From Streptomyces sp. NBC_00358 (GTDB lineage: Bacteria > Actinomycetota > Actinomycetes > Streptomycetales > Streptomycetaceae), in the NCBI RefSeq assembly GCF_036099295.1, contig NZ_CP107976.1, positions 7,006,001 through 7,070,000 on the forward strand: DNA of 64,000 nt, written 5' to 3'. The translations under genes were made by a program, and so were the position numbers. Positions 25,795-34,134 of the stretch are shown here, piece by piece. The notes under the pieces were generated by a model. It had not been told where the DNA came from. It searched no databases and saw only the letters and a program-made list of their open reading frames with translations. Within the stretch, counting starts at the first letter, position 1. The number at the start of each line of letters is the position of its first letter.

Positions 25795-26604
25795 TCAGTA
25801 CGGCCAGACCGGCGGGTGCGTCGTGAAGTGGCCGCCCAGGTGGGCGTGGTCCGGGTTGCCCGGGTCGAGGTCGCCCTGCTCGGCGATGATCTTCTCGGCG
25901 TACGGCTCGGAGTCGTCGCGCGGCTCGTAGCCGAGGGCCCGCGCGCTCGAAAGGTCCCACCACAGGCGGGTGTTGGCGGACGAGCCGTAGACGACCGTGT
26001 GGCCGACGTCCTCGGCGGTCAGGGCCGCGTGGAAGAGCCGGGCGCCGTCCTCGGGGCTCATCCACACCGAGAGCATGCGCACGCTGGTGGGCTCCGGGAA
26101 GCAGGACCCGATGCGCACCGAGACGGTCTCCAGGCCGTGCTTGTCCCAGTAGAACTGGGCCAGGTCCTCACCGAACGACTTGGACAGGCCGTAGAACGTG
26201 TCCGGGCGGCGCGGGGTGTCGATCGGGATCAGCGGGTCGTCCCCCCGCGGGCGCGGGGTGAAGCCCACCGCGTGGTTGGAGGAGGCGAAGACGATCCGGC
26301 GTACGCCTTCCTCCCGCGCCGCTTCGTACAGGTTGTACGTTCCCTCGATGTTGGCCTTGAGGATCTTGTCGAAGGAGGCTTCCAGGGAGATGCCCGCGAG
26401 GTGGATGATCGCGTCGACGCCCCGCACCGCCTCGCGCAGCGCCGCCCGGTCGGCGAGGTCCGCGGTGATCGCGTCCGGCTCGCCCTCGACGGGCAGCACG
26501 TCGAGCAGGCGCAGCTCGTAGCCGTACTCCGGCAGTAGCCCGCGCATCAGGGTGCCGAGTCCGCCGGCGGCGCCGGTGAGCAGAACGGTGCGGGGAGCGG
26601 GCAT
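25795..26604 (-). CDS. udh: uronate dehydrogenase
   Basis: The 269-residue short-chain/epimerase-type protein has the NAD loop TGAAGGLG (10-17), FASSNHAVGFTPRP, YGLSK (Y138, K142) and VRIGSCFPEPTSVRMLSVWMSPED, which closely follow Agrobacterium uronate dehydrogenase from memory. It would oxidise galacturonate or glucuronate to the aldarolactone with NAD. The start at 26604 has GAGGAG upstream. It is divergent from the 5-dehydro-4-deoxyglucarate dehydratase gene, the later step of the same oxidative uronate route. Confidence 0.85.
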   Translation of the reverse strand: MPAPRTVLLTGAAGGLGTLMRGLLPEYGYELRLLDVLPVEGEPDAITADLADRAALREAVRGVDAIIHLAGISLEASFDKILKANIEGTYNLYEAAREEGVRRIVFASSNHAVGFTPRPRGDDPLIPIDTPRRPDTFYGLSKSFGEDLAQFYWDKHGLETVSVRIGSCFPEPTSVRMLSVWMSPEDGARLFHAALTAEDVGHTVVYGSSANTRLWWDLSSARALGYEPRDDSEPYAEKIIAEQGDLDPGNPDHAHLGGHFTTHPPVWPY

Positions 26605-26687
26605 GCGGGGGTCTCCTCGGTGCGGGCCGGCGGGTCGGGGCGGGCTCCGCCGGGCACCCGGCGGAAGGCTCTGAGGCATGGCCGTAT

Positions 26688-26700
26688 TCGTGTATGACAT
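26688..26700 (-). promoter_or_regulatory. candidate GntR-type operator, ATGTCATACACGA
   Basis: Read on the minus strand, ATGTCATACACGA matches the site at 36749-36761 (ACGTCATATATGA) at 10 of 13 positions, with only C/T differences. It lies between the divergent uronate dehydrogenase and dehydratase genes. Confidence 0.35.
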
Positions 26701-26735
26701 TCACATCCATGGACACGCTAAGGAGCGTCGACGCG

Positions 26736-26755
26736 CCACGTCAAGTGTCACGTGG
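26736..26755. promoter_or_regulatory. inverted repeat in uronate divergent promoter
   Basis: CCACGTCAAGTGTCACGTGG has 6-bp inverted arms around an 8-bp centre, between the divergent uronate genes (26605-26892). It is a possible operator; the binding factor is unknown. Confidence 0.35.
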
Positions 26756-26892
26756 AGGGGGGAAATCCGCCTTCGTGTTGCGGGTTTGTGTGCTTGACCG
26801 GCCCCGAGGTGGCGGCTTAGCGTGGGCGTGTTCAGAGATATGGACGTGGATCAGAAACGTGCACTCGGTGGGCACCTTTTAAGGGAGAGTCC

Positions 26893-27834
26893 GTGACGTC
26901 AGCCCCTCTTGCCGCTCGGCTGAGCATCCCCAGCGGGCCGCTCTTCTTCCCCGTCACCGCGTACGGCCCCGACGGCACCGTCGATCTCGACGTCTACCGG
27001 GAGCACGTGCGGCGCGGCGTCGAGGCCGGAGCCGCGGCGGTCTTCGCGTGCTGCGGCACCGGCGAGTTCCACGCGCTCGTGCCCGAGGAGTTCGAGGCCT
27101 GCGTCCGGGCGGCGGTGGAGGCGACCGCGGGACGCGTGCCGGTGGTCGCGGGCGCCGGATACGGGACCGCGCTCGCCGTGCGCTACGCGCGCCTCGCGGA
27201 GGCCGCCGGAGCGGACGGGCTGCTCGCCATGCCGCCGTATCTCGTCTCGGCCGGGCAGGAGGGCCTGCTCCGGCACTACCGGGAGATCGCCGCCGCCACC
27301 TCCCTGGACGTCATCGTCTACCAGCGCGACAACGCCGTCTTCACCCCCGGGAGCGTGATCGAACTCGCCCGCACCGACGGGATCATCGGGTTCAAGGACG
27401 GGCTCGGCGACCTGGACCTGATGCAGCGGATCGTCAGCGCCGTACGGAGCGAGGTGCCCGGCGACTTCCTGTACTTCAACGGCCTGCCGACGGCCGAACT
27501 GACCGGACTCGCCTACCGGGGACTGGGGATCACGCTCTACTCCTCGGCGGTCTTCTGCTTCGCCCCCGAGATCGCGCTGGCCTTCCACCGGGCCCTGAAC
27601 ACCGGCGACGACACGACCGTGAACCGGCTGCTGGACGGTTTCTACCGGCCCTTCGTCGACCTGCGGGCGCTGGGACGCGGCTACGCGGTCGCCCTCGTCA
27701 AGGCGGGCGTCCGGCTGCGCGGACTGGACGTCGGCGAGGTGCGGCCCCCGCTGAACGAACCGGCCGAGGACCATGTCAAACAGCTCGCGCAGCTGATCGA
27801 CCGCGGGTACGCGCTCCTTGAGGAGGACATGTGA
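26893..27834 (+). CDS. 5-dehydro-4-deoxyglucarate dehydratase
   Basis: The 313-residue DapA-superfamily barrel has the KdgD pattern: SGPLFFPVTAYGPDGTVDLDVYREHV, CCGTGEFHAL, VIVYQRDNAVF (Y143) and the Schiff-base lysine in GIIGFKDGLGDLDLMQRI (K168). The family removes water and CO2 from 5-dehydro-4-deoxyglucarate to give alpha-ketoglutarate semialdehyde. GTG at 26893 follows AAGGGAGAG. It overlaps the next gene by 4 bp. Its product is the substrate of the dehydrogenase encoded at 59744. Confidence 0.88.
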   Translation: MTSAPLAARLSIPSGPLFFPVTAYGPDGTVDLDVYREHVRRGVEAGAAAVFACCGTGEFHALVPEEFEACVRAAVEATAGRVPVVAGAGYGTALAVRYARLAEAAGADGLLAMPPYLVSAGQEGLLRHYREIAAATSLDVIVYQRDNAVFTPGSVIELARTDGIIGFKDGLGDLDLMQRIVSAVRSEVPGDFLYFNGLPTAELTGLAYRGLGITLYSSAVFCFAPEIALAFHRALNTGDDTTVNRLLDGFYRPFVDLRALGRGYAVALVKAGVRLRGLDVGEVRPPLNEPAEDHVKQLAQLIDRGYALLEEDM

Positions 27835-29006
27835 GGACGTCGGCGTTCCTGTACCCCTGGGACGTCAACGGCGACCCGGAGGCCGCCGCCAGGACGGCCG
27901 CGCTCGGGGTGAGCCAGGTGACCCTCGCGTCCGCCTACCACTCCACACGCGCGGCGACGCCCCGCCACCCCCGGCACCGGATCGTCACGGCCTCGCACGC
28001 CGCCGTGCTGTACCCGGTGGACGAGGCACGGTGGCAGGGGCGCGCCCTGCGCCCCTACCCGGCCGGTGACTGGGCGCCCGGCGACGCGTACGGCGAGGCC
28101 GCCGCCGCGCTCGCCGGGGCCGGGCTCGACGTCCACACCTGGGTCGTGCTCGCTCACAACTCCCGTATGGGGGAAGAACATCCGACGACTTCGGTCGTCA
28201 ACGCCTACGGGGACCGCTACCCCTGGGCCCCCTGCGCGGCCCAGCCCGCCACGCGCGCCTACCTGGCCGACCTCGCGGTGGAGGCCGCGGTCCGGCCCGG
28301 CGCCGCCGGCACGGAACTGGAGTCGCTCGGCTGGTACGGGCTCGCCCATCTGCACGCCCACGACAAGATCGGCGGCGCCCCGCTCGGGGACGCCGGCCAC
28401 TACCTCATGTCGCTCTGCTTCTGCGCCGCGTGCGCGGACGGATACGACCGACAGGGCCTCGACGCCGAGGAGTTGGCGTCGTTCGTACGCGGAGCCCTGG
28501 AGCCCGTGTGGCGGGGGGCGCCGTCGGACGGGGGCTGGACCGGGGTCGAGAAGCTGCTCGGGGCGCGGACCGCCGGGCTCACCCGGGCGTGGCGTGACGA
28601 GGTGGCCCGGTCGCTGCAGGAGCGGACGGTCTCGGCGGTACGCGCCGCCGCGCCGCCCGGCTTCCAGGTCCTTCTGCACGCCGACCCGGTGTCCTACCAC
28701 TGCGGCGCCAACGCCGGAGTCGACCCGCGGCACGTCCTGTCCGTGGCCGACGGAGTGGTGGTGCCCTGCACCGGGGGTGCCGGTCCGCTGACCCCGTTCG
28801 CGGAGGCCGTGCGGGCGGGCGCGCCGGGGCGGGTCCTGGCCGCCAACTTCACCGTGGTGTCGGGGATGGGCGGCCGGCCGGACACCCTGGCGGCGGACGC
28901 GGCGCACGCGGTCGAACTCGGCGCGACGGAACTGCGGCTGTATCACGCGGGGTTGGCCTCGGACACCGACCTGGAAACGGTACGGGGGGTGCTGGCGGGG
29001 CTGTAG
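27831..29006 (+). CDS. putative TIM-barrel protein, unknown
   Basis: The 391-residue protein overlaps the dehydratase gene by 4 bp, so it is made with it. The N-terminus and middle read like a glycoside-hydrolase-type barrel (ASAYHSTRAATPRHPRHRI, GLDVHTWVVLAHNSRMGEEHP, ELESLGWYGLAHLHAHDKIG) with a Cys pair CFCAACADGYDRQG and a late VVVPCTGGAG. There is no signal peptide, so it acts in the cytosol. I recognise no characterised family. From context it could act on an imported uronate-containing sugar; this is inference. Confidence 0.7.
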   Translation: MRTSAFLYPWDVNGDPEAAARTAALGVSQVTLASAYHSTRAATPRHPRHRIVTASHAAVLYPVDEARWQGRALRPYPAGDWAPGDAYGEAAAALAGAGLDVHTWVVLAHNSRMGEEHPTTSVVNAYGDRYPWAPCAAQPATRAYLADLAVEAAVRPGAAGTELESLGWYGLAHLHAHDKIGGAPLGDAGHYLMSLCFCAACADGYDRQGLDAEELASFVRGALEPVWRGAPSDGGWTGVEKLLGARTAGLTRAWRDEVARSLQERTVSAVRAAAPPGFQVLLHADPVSYHCGANAGVDPRHVLSVADGVVVPCTGGAGPLTPFAEAVRAGAPGRVLAANFTVVSGMGGRPDTLAADAAHAVELGATELRLYHAGLASDTDLETVRGVLAGL

Positions 29007-29029
29007 CCCCGGCCCCTCGGGCGGGCATG

Positions 29030-29096
29030 TCCAGCCCCTCCGGCGTGTACATCCACCCTCCGGCGTGATGATCCAGCCCCTCCGGCATGTGAGGAG
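29030..29096. repeat. three copies of a CAGCCCCTCCGGC element
   Basis: tccagcccctccggcgtg (29030-29047), atccaccctccggcgtg (29051-29067) and atccagcccctccggcatg plus tgaggag (29071-29096) are direct repeats. CAGCCC(C/G)TCCGGCGTTTGAGGA-like elements are scattered in intergenic regions of many Streptomyces genomes. Confidence 0.75.
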
Positions 29097-29199
29097 CGGG
29101 GTCCGGGGCGGACCCCGGGTGCGATGGGGTCCCCCCGGTCGAGCGCAGCCGAGACCGTGGGGGAGGGAAGGGGCGGAGGGGGCGAACACCGTCCTGCCT

Positions 29200-30396
29200 T
29201 CAGTCCGCGACCGGCACCGGGGCGACCCGGAACAGAGGACCCAGGGTCACCAGCCGGATCAGCCCCAGCGCGGGCAGCAGAACCCGGTAGTCGACCAGTT
29301 CGACGAGCCCCGCCCCGAGCGCCAGCCCGACGGCGTTCGGCGCGAACAGCAGCGTGTTCAGGGAGGCGGAGACGCGCCCCAGCAGGTCGTCCGGGGTCTG
29401 CCGCTGAACCGCCGTGTACGCGGCGATGAGCGCGCAGGGCAGCCCGACCCCCGCGGCCGCGCTCGACGCGAGGGCCACCGCGTCGTCCGGAACGGCCCGG
29501 AGGACGACCGCGACGGCGGTGAGGGCGATCCCCGAGGCGGCGAAGCGCCGTTCGCCCAGCCGCCGCAGAAGCGTCCCGGACACCAGCCCGACGGCGACCG
29601 AGCCGGCGCCCTGTGCCACGTACAGGACGCCGACGTACGTGGGTGAGTGACCCAGCCCCTCCGCCACGGCGTAGACCGTCGAGCCGCAGATCCCCCCGAA
29701 GAGCATGGTCGTACCGCCGGCGATCACCAGCGGCCGGAGCCCGGGGTGGCGCAGGAGATGACGGACGCCCTGCGCGGTGCGGGTCCGCAGACTCCCGGCG
29801 GGCACGGGGACCGGCGGGGCCTCGCGGACGCGCAGCAGCGCGAACACCGCCGCCGCGAGCGCGAACGTCACCGCGTCCAGGAGCGCCACCCGCGGACCGC
29901 CGTACGCCGCGTAGAGGCCCGCCCCGGCGAGTGGCGCCAGCAGTTTCATGCCCTCGTTGGCCGTCATGCGCAGCCCGTTGAAGTCACCGAGGAGGCGCTT
30001 GTCGAGCGCGCCGGCCAGCAGTGCCGTCTCGGCGGCGTCCTGGACGACGCCCAGAGCGCCGTAGACCAGGAGCACCGCGAACAGGATCCACAGGCGGCCC
30101 CGCTCGTCCACGGCGAACAGGATGGGCAGGAGCGCCGCCAGCACCAGATGCGAACCGATGAGCAGAGGCCGGCGGCGGGTCCGGTCGGCGAGCGTGCCGA
30201 GGACGGGGCCGATCAGGGTGGGGGCCCAGAGGGCGAAGACGCACAGCGCCGCCAGGCCGTTCGAGCCCGTCAGGTCCTTGACCCAGATGCCCGAGGCCAG
30301 CCACATCGCCGACGTGCCGAAGCCGGAGACGACCGTTCCGGTCAGATAGAGCCCGGCGTCGCGATCGGCCAGAACCCGCGTAACTGTCCATGTCAT
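29200..30396 (-). CDS. MFS transporter
   Basis: The 398-residue protein has about 12 membrane helices with the MFS loop 2-3 motif GTLADRTRRRPLLIGSH and a matching LLRRLGERRFAASG between helices 8 and 9. This resembles the DHA3-type exporters of macrolides and other drugs. The start at 30396 (MTWTVTRVLADRDAG) fits the family. It stands alone; the substrate is not known. Confidence 0.85.
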   Translation of the reverse strand: MTWTVTRVLADRDAGLYLTGTVVSGFGTSAMWLASGIWVKDLTGSNGLAALCVFALWAPTLIGPVLGTLADRTRRRPLLIGSHLVLAALLPILFAVDERGRLWILFAVLLVYGALGVVQDAAETALLAGALDKRLLGDFNGLRMTANEGMKLLAPLAGAGLYAAYGGPRVALLDAVTFALAAAVFALLRVREAPPVPVPAGSLRTRTAQGVRHLLRHPGLRPLVIAGGTTMLFGGICGSTVYAVAEGLGHSPTYVGVLYVAQGAGSVAVGLVSGTLLRRLGERRFAASGIALTAVAVVLRAVPDDAVALASSAAAGVGLPCALIAAYTAVQRQTPDDLLGRVSASLNTLLFAPNAVGLALGAGLVELVDYRVLLPALGLIRLVTLGPLFRVAPVPVAD

Positions 30397-30495
30397 GGCA
30401 GGTGATCGTGGTTCTAAGGCGGCCCGGAGGGGATCGGACAACTGCCTTAGACCGGGCGGTCCGGCGGCCGGGCCCGTGCTTCCCGCACACGAACG

Positions 30496-30533
30496 GGGCG
30501 GCGTACTCCGACGGGTGCCGGGGTACGCCGCCC
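30496..30533. terminator. hairpin terminator
   Basis: GGGCGGCGTAC (30496-30506) pairs perfectly with GTACGCCGCCC (30523-30533) over 11 bp. It lies 45 nt after the last gene of the minus-strand ABC-2 operon. Confidence 0.7.
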
Positions 30534-30577
30534 TGGGGTGGGACGGGTCTGCGGGTCGGGCCGTGCGGTCATGCCGG

Positions 30578-31354
30578 CTATTTCGGGTCGCGGTCGAACT
30601 GCGCCTTGGACCAGCGGTGGCCGAGGACGCTCAGGCCCAGGCACCAGGCGAGGGCGATCCACCCGTTGTTGCCGATCCCGGTGCCGAGGAGGAGCCCGCG
30701 CAGGGTCTCGATGGCGGGGGTGAAGGGCTGGTACTCGGCGATCGGCTGGAACCAGCCGGGCATCGAGTGCAGCGGGACGAAGGCGCTGGAGATCAGGGGC
30801 AGGAGGATCAGCGGCATGGCGTTGTTGCTGGCCGCCTCGGCGTTGGGGCTGCCCATGCCCATGCCGACCGCGATCCAGGTGAACGCCAGGGCGAAGAACG
30901 CGAGCAGGCCGAAGGCCGCCAGCCATTCCAGAGGGGTGGCATCGGTCGAGCGGAATCCCATGGCGACGCCGACGGCGCCGACGAGGACCACACTCATGAT
31001 CGCCTGAAGCACGCTCCCGACGACGTGTCCGAACAGCACGGACCCGCGGTGGATCGCCATCGTGCGGAAGCGGGCGATGATGCCCTCGTTCATGTCGGTG
31101 GCGACGGAGACCGCGGTGCCGACCACGGTGGAGCCGATCGTCATCAGCAGGATGCCCGGGACGATGTAGGCGATGTAGGCGGAGCGGCCCGCGCCGCCGC
31201 TCATGGTGTCGCCGAAGATGTAGACGAAAAGCAGCAGGAGCATGACAGGCGTGAGCAGCAGGTTCAGGGTGAGGGAGGGGTAGCGGCGGGCGTGCAGGAG
31301 GTTGCGGCGCAGCATGGTGGTGGAGTCGCGTACGGCGAGGGAGAGGGTGCTCAT
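30578..31354 (-). CDS. ABC-2 type exporter permease (DrrB-like)
   Basis: The 258-residue protein has six membrane helices in the DrrB/ABC-2 pattern (RNLLHARRYPSLTLNLLLTPVMLLLLFVYIFG, YIAYIVPGILLMTIGSTVVGTAVSVATDMNEGIIARFRTMAIHRGSVL). It overlaps the ATPase gene by 4 bp. Together they form a two-component drug or lipid exporter; the substrate is unknown. Confidence 0.9.
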   Translation of the reverse strand: MSTLSLAVRDSTTMLRRNLLHARRYPSLTLNLLLTPVMLLLLFVYIFGDTMSGGAGRSAYIAYIVPGILLMTIGSTVVGTAVSVATDMNEGIIARFRTMAIHRGSVLFGHVVGSVLQAIMSVVLVGAVGVAMGFRSTDATPLEWLAAFGLLAFFALAFTWIAVGMGMGSPNAEAASNNAMPLILLPLISSAFVPLHSMPGWFQPIAEYQPFTPAIETLRGLLLGTGIGNNGWIALAWCLGLSVLGHRWSKAQFDRDPK

Positions 31355-32319
31355 CGGACAGCCTCCTTCGGCTGGTTGGGCTGGTTGGGTACGGTGCCGC
31401 CGGTCAGGGCGAAGAAGACGTCGTCGAGGTCGGGGGTGTGGACGGTGAGTTCGTCGGCTTCGATGCCGGCGGTGTCGAGTCGGTCGAGGACGGAGCGCAG
31501 GGCGCGCTGGCTGCCGTCGCTGGGGACCTGAAGGGTGAGGGTCTCGTCGTGCGGGGAGGCTTCGTCCAGTGCGGAGGCGGCGGTCCGGTAGGCGGCGGGG
31601 TCGGTGAAGCGGAGGCGGACGTGTCCGCCGGGGACGAGTCGTTTGAGTTCGTCGGCGGTGCCCTCGGCGGCGATCCTGCCGTCGTGCAGGACGGCGATCC
31701 GGTCGGCGAGTTCGTCGGCCTCCTCCAGGTACTGGGTGGTGAGCAGGACGGTGGTGCCGCCGGTGACGAGTTCGCGGATGATGCCCCACATGGTGTGCCG
31801 GGAGCGGGGGTCGAGGCCGGTGGTGGGTTCGTCGAGGAAGATGATCCGCGGGTTGCCGACCAGGGTCATGGCGATGTCCAGGCGGCGTTTCATGCCGCCG
31901 GAGTAGGTGGAGGCGGGCTTCCTCGCGGCCTCGGTGAGGTCGAAGCGCTCCAGGAGTTCGGCGGTGACCTGTCGTCCCTCGTGCTTGGAGAGGTGGTGCA
32001 GGTCCGCCATCAGGAGCATGTTCTCCTCGCCGGTGATCAGCCCGTCGACCGCGGAGAACTGTCCGGTGACACCGATCGCGGCACGTGCGGCCTGGGCCTC
32101 GGTGGAGAGGTCGTGGCCGCCGACGCTGATCCGACCGGAGCCGGGGCCGGGGGAGATGAGCGTGGAGAGGATCTTGACGACGGTCGTCTTGCCGGCGCCG
32201 TTCGGGCCGAGCAGGGAGAAGACCGTTCCCTCCGGGACCGTCAGGTCGATGCCGTCGAGGACGACCTTGTCACCGTAGGACTTGCGCAACTCGTGCGCCG
32301 AGATGGCCGGGTTGGTCAT
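31351..32319 (-). CDS. ABC transporter ATPase (DrrA-like)
   Basis: The 322-residue protein has Walker A GPNGAGKT (38-45), the Q-loop region GVTGQFSAVD, signature YSGGMKRRLD, Walker B IIFLDEPTTGLDP and the H-loop position changed to Q (LLTTQYLEEAD), as is usual in the DrrA family. The extra C-terminal domain (about residues 235-310) is typical of daunorubicin-resistance ATPases. It is in an operon with the permease and the DUF4097 gene. Confidence 0.92.
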   Translation of the reverse strand: MTNPAISAHELRKSYGDKVVLDGIDLTVPEGTVFSLLGPNGAGKTTVVKILSTLISPGPGSGRISVGGHDLSTEAQAARAAIGVTGQFSAVDGLITGEENMLLMADLHHLSKHEGRQVTAELLERFDLTEAARKPASTYSGGMKRRLDIAMTLVGNPRIIFLDEPTTGLDPRSRHTMWGIIRELVTGGTTVLLTTQYLEEADELADRIAVLHDGRIAAEGTADELKRLVPGGHVRLRFTDPAAYRTAASALDEASPHDETLTLQVPSDGSQRALRSVLDRLDTAGIEADELTVHTPDLDDVFFALTGGTVPNQPNQPKEAVR

Positions 32320-32340
32320 GGGGTGCTCCTTGATCGCGGT

Positions 32341-33009
32341 TCAGAGGCTGCGGGCGGTGATGGTGCCGTGGGTGGTGGTCGCCCGGAGGGCCAGGGCGGG
32401 GGTGGTGTCGGAGTTCTTGAGGGTGTTGTCGATCCGGCCGTAGGTGGTGCCGGCGTCGAGGGTGGCGGAGACTCCGGCGGCCGCGCCGATGTTGATGTCG
32501 CCCTTCTGGGTGCTCAGGGTGAGCGTGCCGCGGACGGCTTCGGTGATGGTCAGGTCGCCTCGCTGGGTGCTGATCTCGCCGGGGCCGGTCAGGCGGCCGA
32601 TGGTGATGTCGGCGTCGAGGCCGGTCAGGTGCACGGTGTCGGCCTCGTCGAGCTTGACCTGGCCGTGGGCGCCGTCGAAGGTGAGGTCGCCGAGGCGCCC
32701 GACGCCGCGGAGTCCGGCGGCGGCGGCCGTGGCCTGGACGCGGGAGCCGGCGGGGAGCTGGACGGTGACCTCGATGGAGCCGGAGGGGCCGAGGAGCCGG
32801 TTCCTGGCCTGGGGGGTGCGGACGCGCAGGACGCCGTCCTGGTAGGTGACCTCGGTCTGTTCGGCCGTCTTGATGTCGCGGCTCCTGGTGGCGTCGGCGG
32901 GCAGGATCTCGACGGTGGTGTCCGCGCGGTCGGCGGCGATGAGCCGGATGTGTCCTGCGGTGATGTCGAGGACGGCCAGGACGGCGGCGGGGGTGTCGAA
33001 CTTCTGCAT
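32341..33009 (-). CDS. DUF4097-family protein
   Basis: The 222-residue protein is an all-beta, repetitive fold of the DUF4097 (adhesin-like beta-helix) type, with repeated GDLTFDGAHGQVKLDEADTVHL and TGPGEISTQRGDLTITEAVRGTLTLSTQKGDINIG strands. There is no signal peptide. It is the first gene of the DrrAB-type operon, with GGAGAGCAC before the ATG. The family often accompanies ABC-2 exporters, but its role is unknown. Confidence 0.85.
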   Translation of the reverse strand: MQKFDTPAAVLAVLDITAGHIRLIAADRADTTVEILPADATRSRDIKTAEQTEVTYQDGVLRVRTPQARNRLLGPSGSIEVTVQLPAGSRVQATAAAAGLRGVGRLGDLTFDGAHGQVKLDEADTVHLTGLDADITIGRLTGPGEISTQRGDLTITEAVRGTLTLSTQKGDINIGAAAGVSATLDAGTTYGRIDNTLKNSDTTPALALRATTTHGTITARSL

Positions 33010-33085
33010 GGTGCTCTCCTTCGTCTGTCGCGTCCGCGGTGGGTCCGTCTCCGCGGTTCGCGTTTTCCGATGAAGGAAACGCTAC

Positions 33086-33233
33086 GTTGCATTCGAGGTC
33101 CGAGCAATGCTGTTGTTGCGTCAGATTGCTTTAGCCGCAGGTGATAGCCGTGAAATCGTTGCAATGATTTTGAGAGCGAATGCAACAGGCCGCGATGCGT
33201 TCGTTGCAATGAAATGCCGGTGAACGCTATGCT
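33086..33233. promoter_or_regulatory. four GTTGCAWTS operators in divergent promoter
   Basis: GTTGCATTC (33086-33094), GTTGCAATG (33158-33166), its inverted relative GAATGCAAC (33178-33186) and GTTGCAATG (33203-33211) lie between the divergent exporter operon and the GbsR-type regulator. The last copy covers a TTGCAA -35 that is 18 nt from TATGCT (33228-33233), so binding there would repress the regulator's own promoter. Confidence 0.6.
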
Positions 33234-33263
33234 GGGGACACACGGACCATGAAGGAGGCCGCG

Positions 33264-34034
33264 ATGCCGGGAGGCAGACTCACCCAGCAGGAACGTCAGC
33301 AGATCGCGCTGGGACTGGCCGACGGCCTCGCCTACGCCGAGATCGCCAGGGGTCTGGACCGGCCGACGTCGACGGTCACGCGCGAGGTGATGCGCAACGG
33401 CGGCCCCACCGGCTACCGCGCCGAACTGGCGCACCGCGCAACCGAGAACCGCGCGCACCGGCGCCGGCAGGCCACCCCCCTGGCGGCCGACGCGCCCCCG
33501 CAGCCGCACGGGCGCGACGCCGAGGCGGTGCGCGCCTACGAGGAGGTGTTCACCGAGGTCATCATGGCCACGGGCGCGCCCACGATGATGGCCCGCGTGA
33601 TGGCCTGCCTCACCCTCACGGACTCCGGCAGCCTCACCGCGGCCGAGCTCGTCCAGCGCCTTCAGGTCAGCCCGGCGTCCGTCTCCAAGGCGATCACGTT
33701 CCTGGACGGCCAGGGACTCATCCGCCGGGAACGCGACGAACGCCGCCGTGAACGCTATGTCGTCGACGACGACGTCTGGTACCAGGCGATGATGGCCAGC
33801 GCCCGCTCCACGGCCCAACTCGTCGAGACCTCACGGCACGGCGTCAGCATCCTCGTCCCCGGCACCCCCGCCGCCACCCGCCTGGAGAACATCGCCCGCT
33901 TCCTCGACTTCGTCTCCGAGAACCTCGCCCGCGCTGCGGAACAGGCACGGGAGATCCTCCACACCAAGCCCGCCACGGCCTCGGGCGGCGTGGCTCCGGG
34001 CGGCGCGGCCGAGCCGGGGCCGGACAGCGCATAG
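33264..34034 (+). CDS. HTH_38 + GbsR/MarR two-domain regulator
   Basis: The 256-residue protein has two DNA-binding parts. Residues 5-65 resemble the IS30-type HTH_38 (LTQQERQQIALGLADGLAYAEIARGLDRPTSTVTREVMRNGGPTGYRA). Residues about 90-215 are a GbsR/MarR winged helix (MATGAPTMMARVMACLTLTDSGSLTAAELVQRLQVSPASVSKAITFLDGQGLIRRERDERRRERYVVDDD). AAGGAGG lies just upstream of the ATG at 33264. It is divergent from the DrrAB-type operon and most likely represses it. Confidence 0.88.
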   Translation: MPGGRLTQQERQQIALGLADGLAYAEIARGLDRPTSTVTREVMRNGGPTGYRAELAHRATENRAHRRRQATPLAADAPPQPHGRDAEAVRAYEEVFTEVIMATGAPTMMARVMACLTLTDSGSLTAAELVQRLQVSPASVSKAITFLDGQGLIRRERDERRRERYVVDDDVWYQAMMASARSTAQLVETSRHGVSILVPGTPAATRLENIARFLDFVSENLARAAEQAREILHTKPATASGGVAPGGAAEPGPDSA

Positions 34035-34067
34035 GCCGTCCGCCACGACTCGGCGCTGCACATGGGG

Positions 34068-34119
34068 CGCCCGGACTCGATCTGTACGTCTGCCGACCGT
34101 ACGACCATCGATCCGGGCG
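34068..34119. terminator. long nested hairpin between convergent genes
   Basis: CGCCCGGACTCGAT (34068-34081) pairs with ATCGATCCGGGCG (34107-34119) with one bulge, and GTACG/CGTAC (34084-34088, 34098-34102) nests inside. It serves both the regulator and the convergent serine hydrolase. Confidence 0.65.
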
Positions 34120-34134
34120 TCCGCCGGTGTTCGC

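Noticed and set aside
26893..27834. Annotation of this DapA-superfamily gene as dapA
   Set aside because: CCGTGEF and the VYQRDN/GFKDG active-site surroundings fit 5-dehydro-4-deoxyglucarate dehydratase, as does the divergent uronate dehydrogenase.
29030..29096. CRISPR-like direct repeats
   Set aside because: Three short degenerate copies with almost no spacers and no cas genes; it is a dispersed intergenic repeat.
31438..33144. 568-residue Gly/Val-rich open frame on the plus strand
   Set aside because: Antisense to the DrrA-type ATPase and DUF4097 genes.
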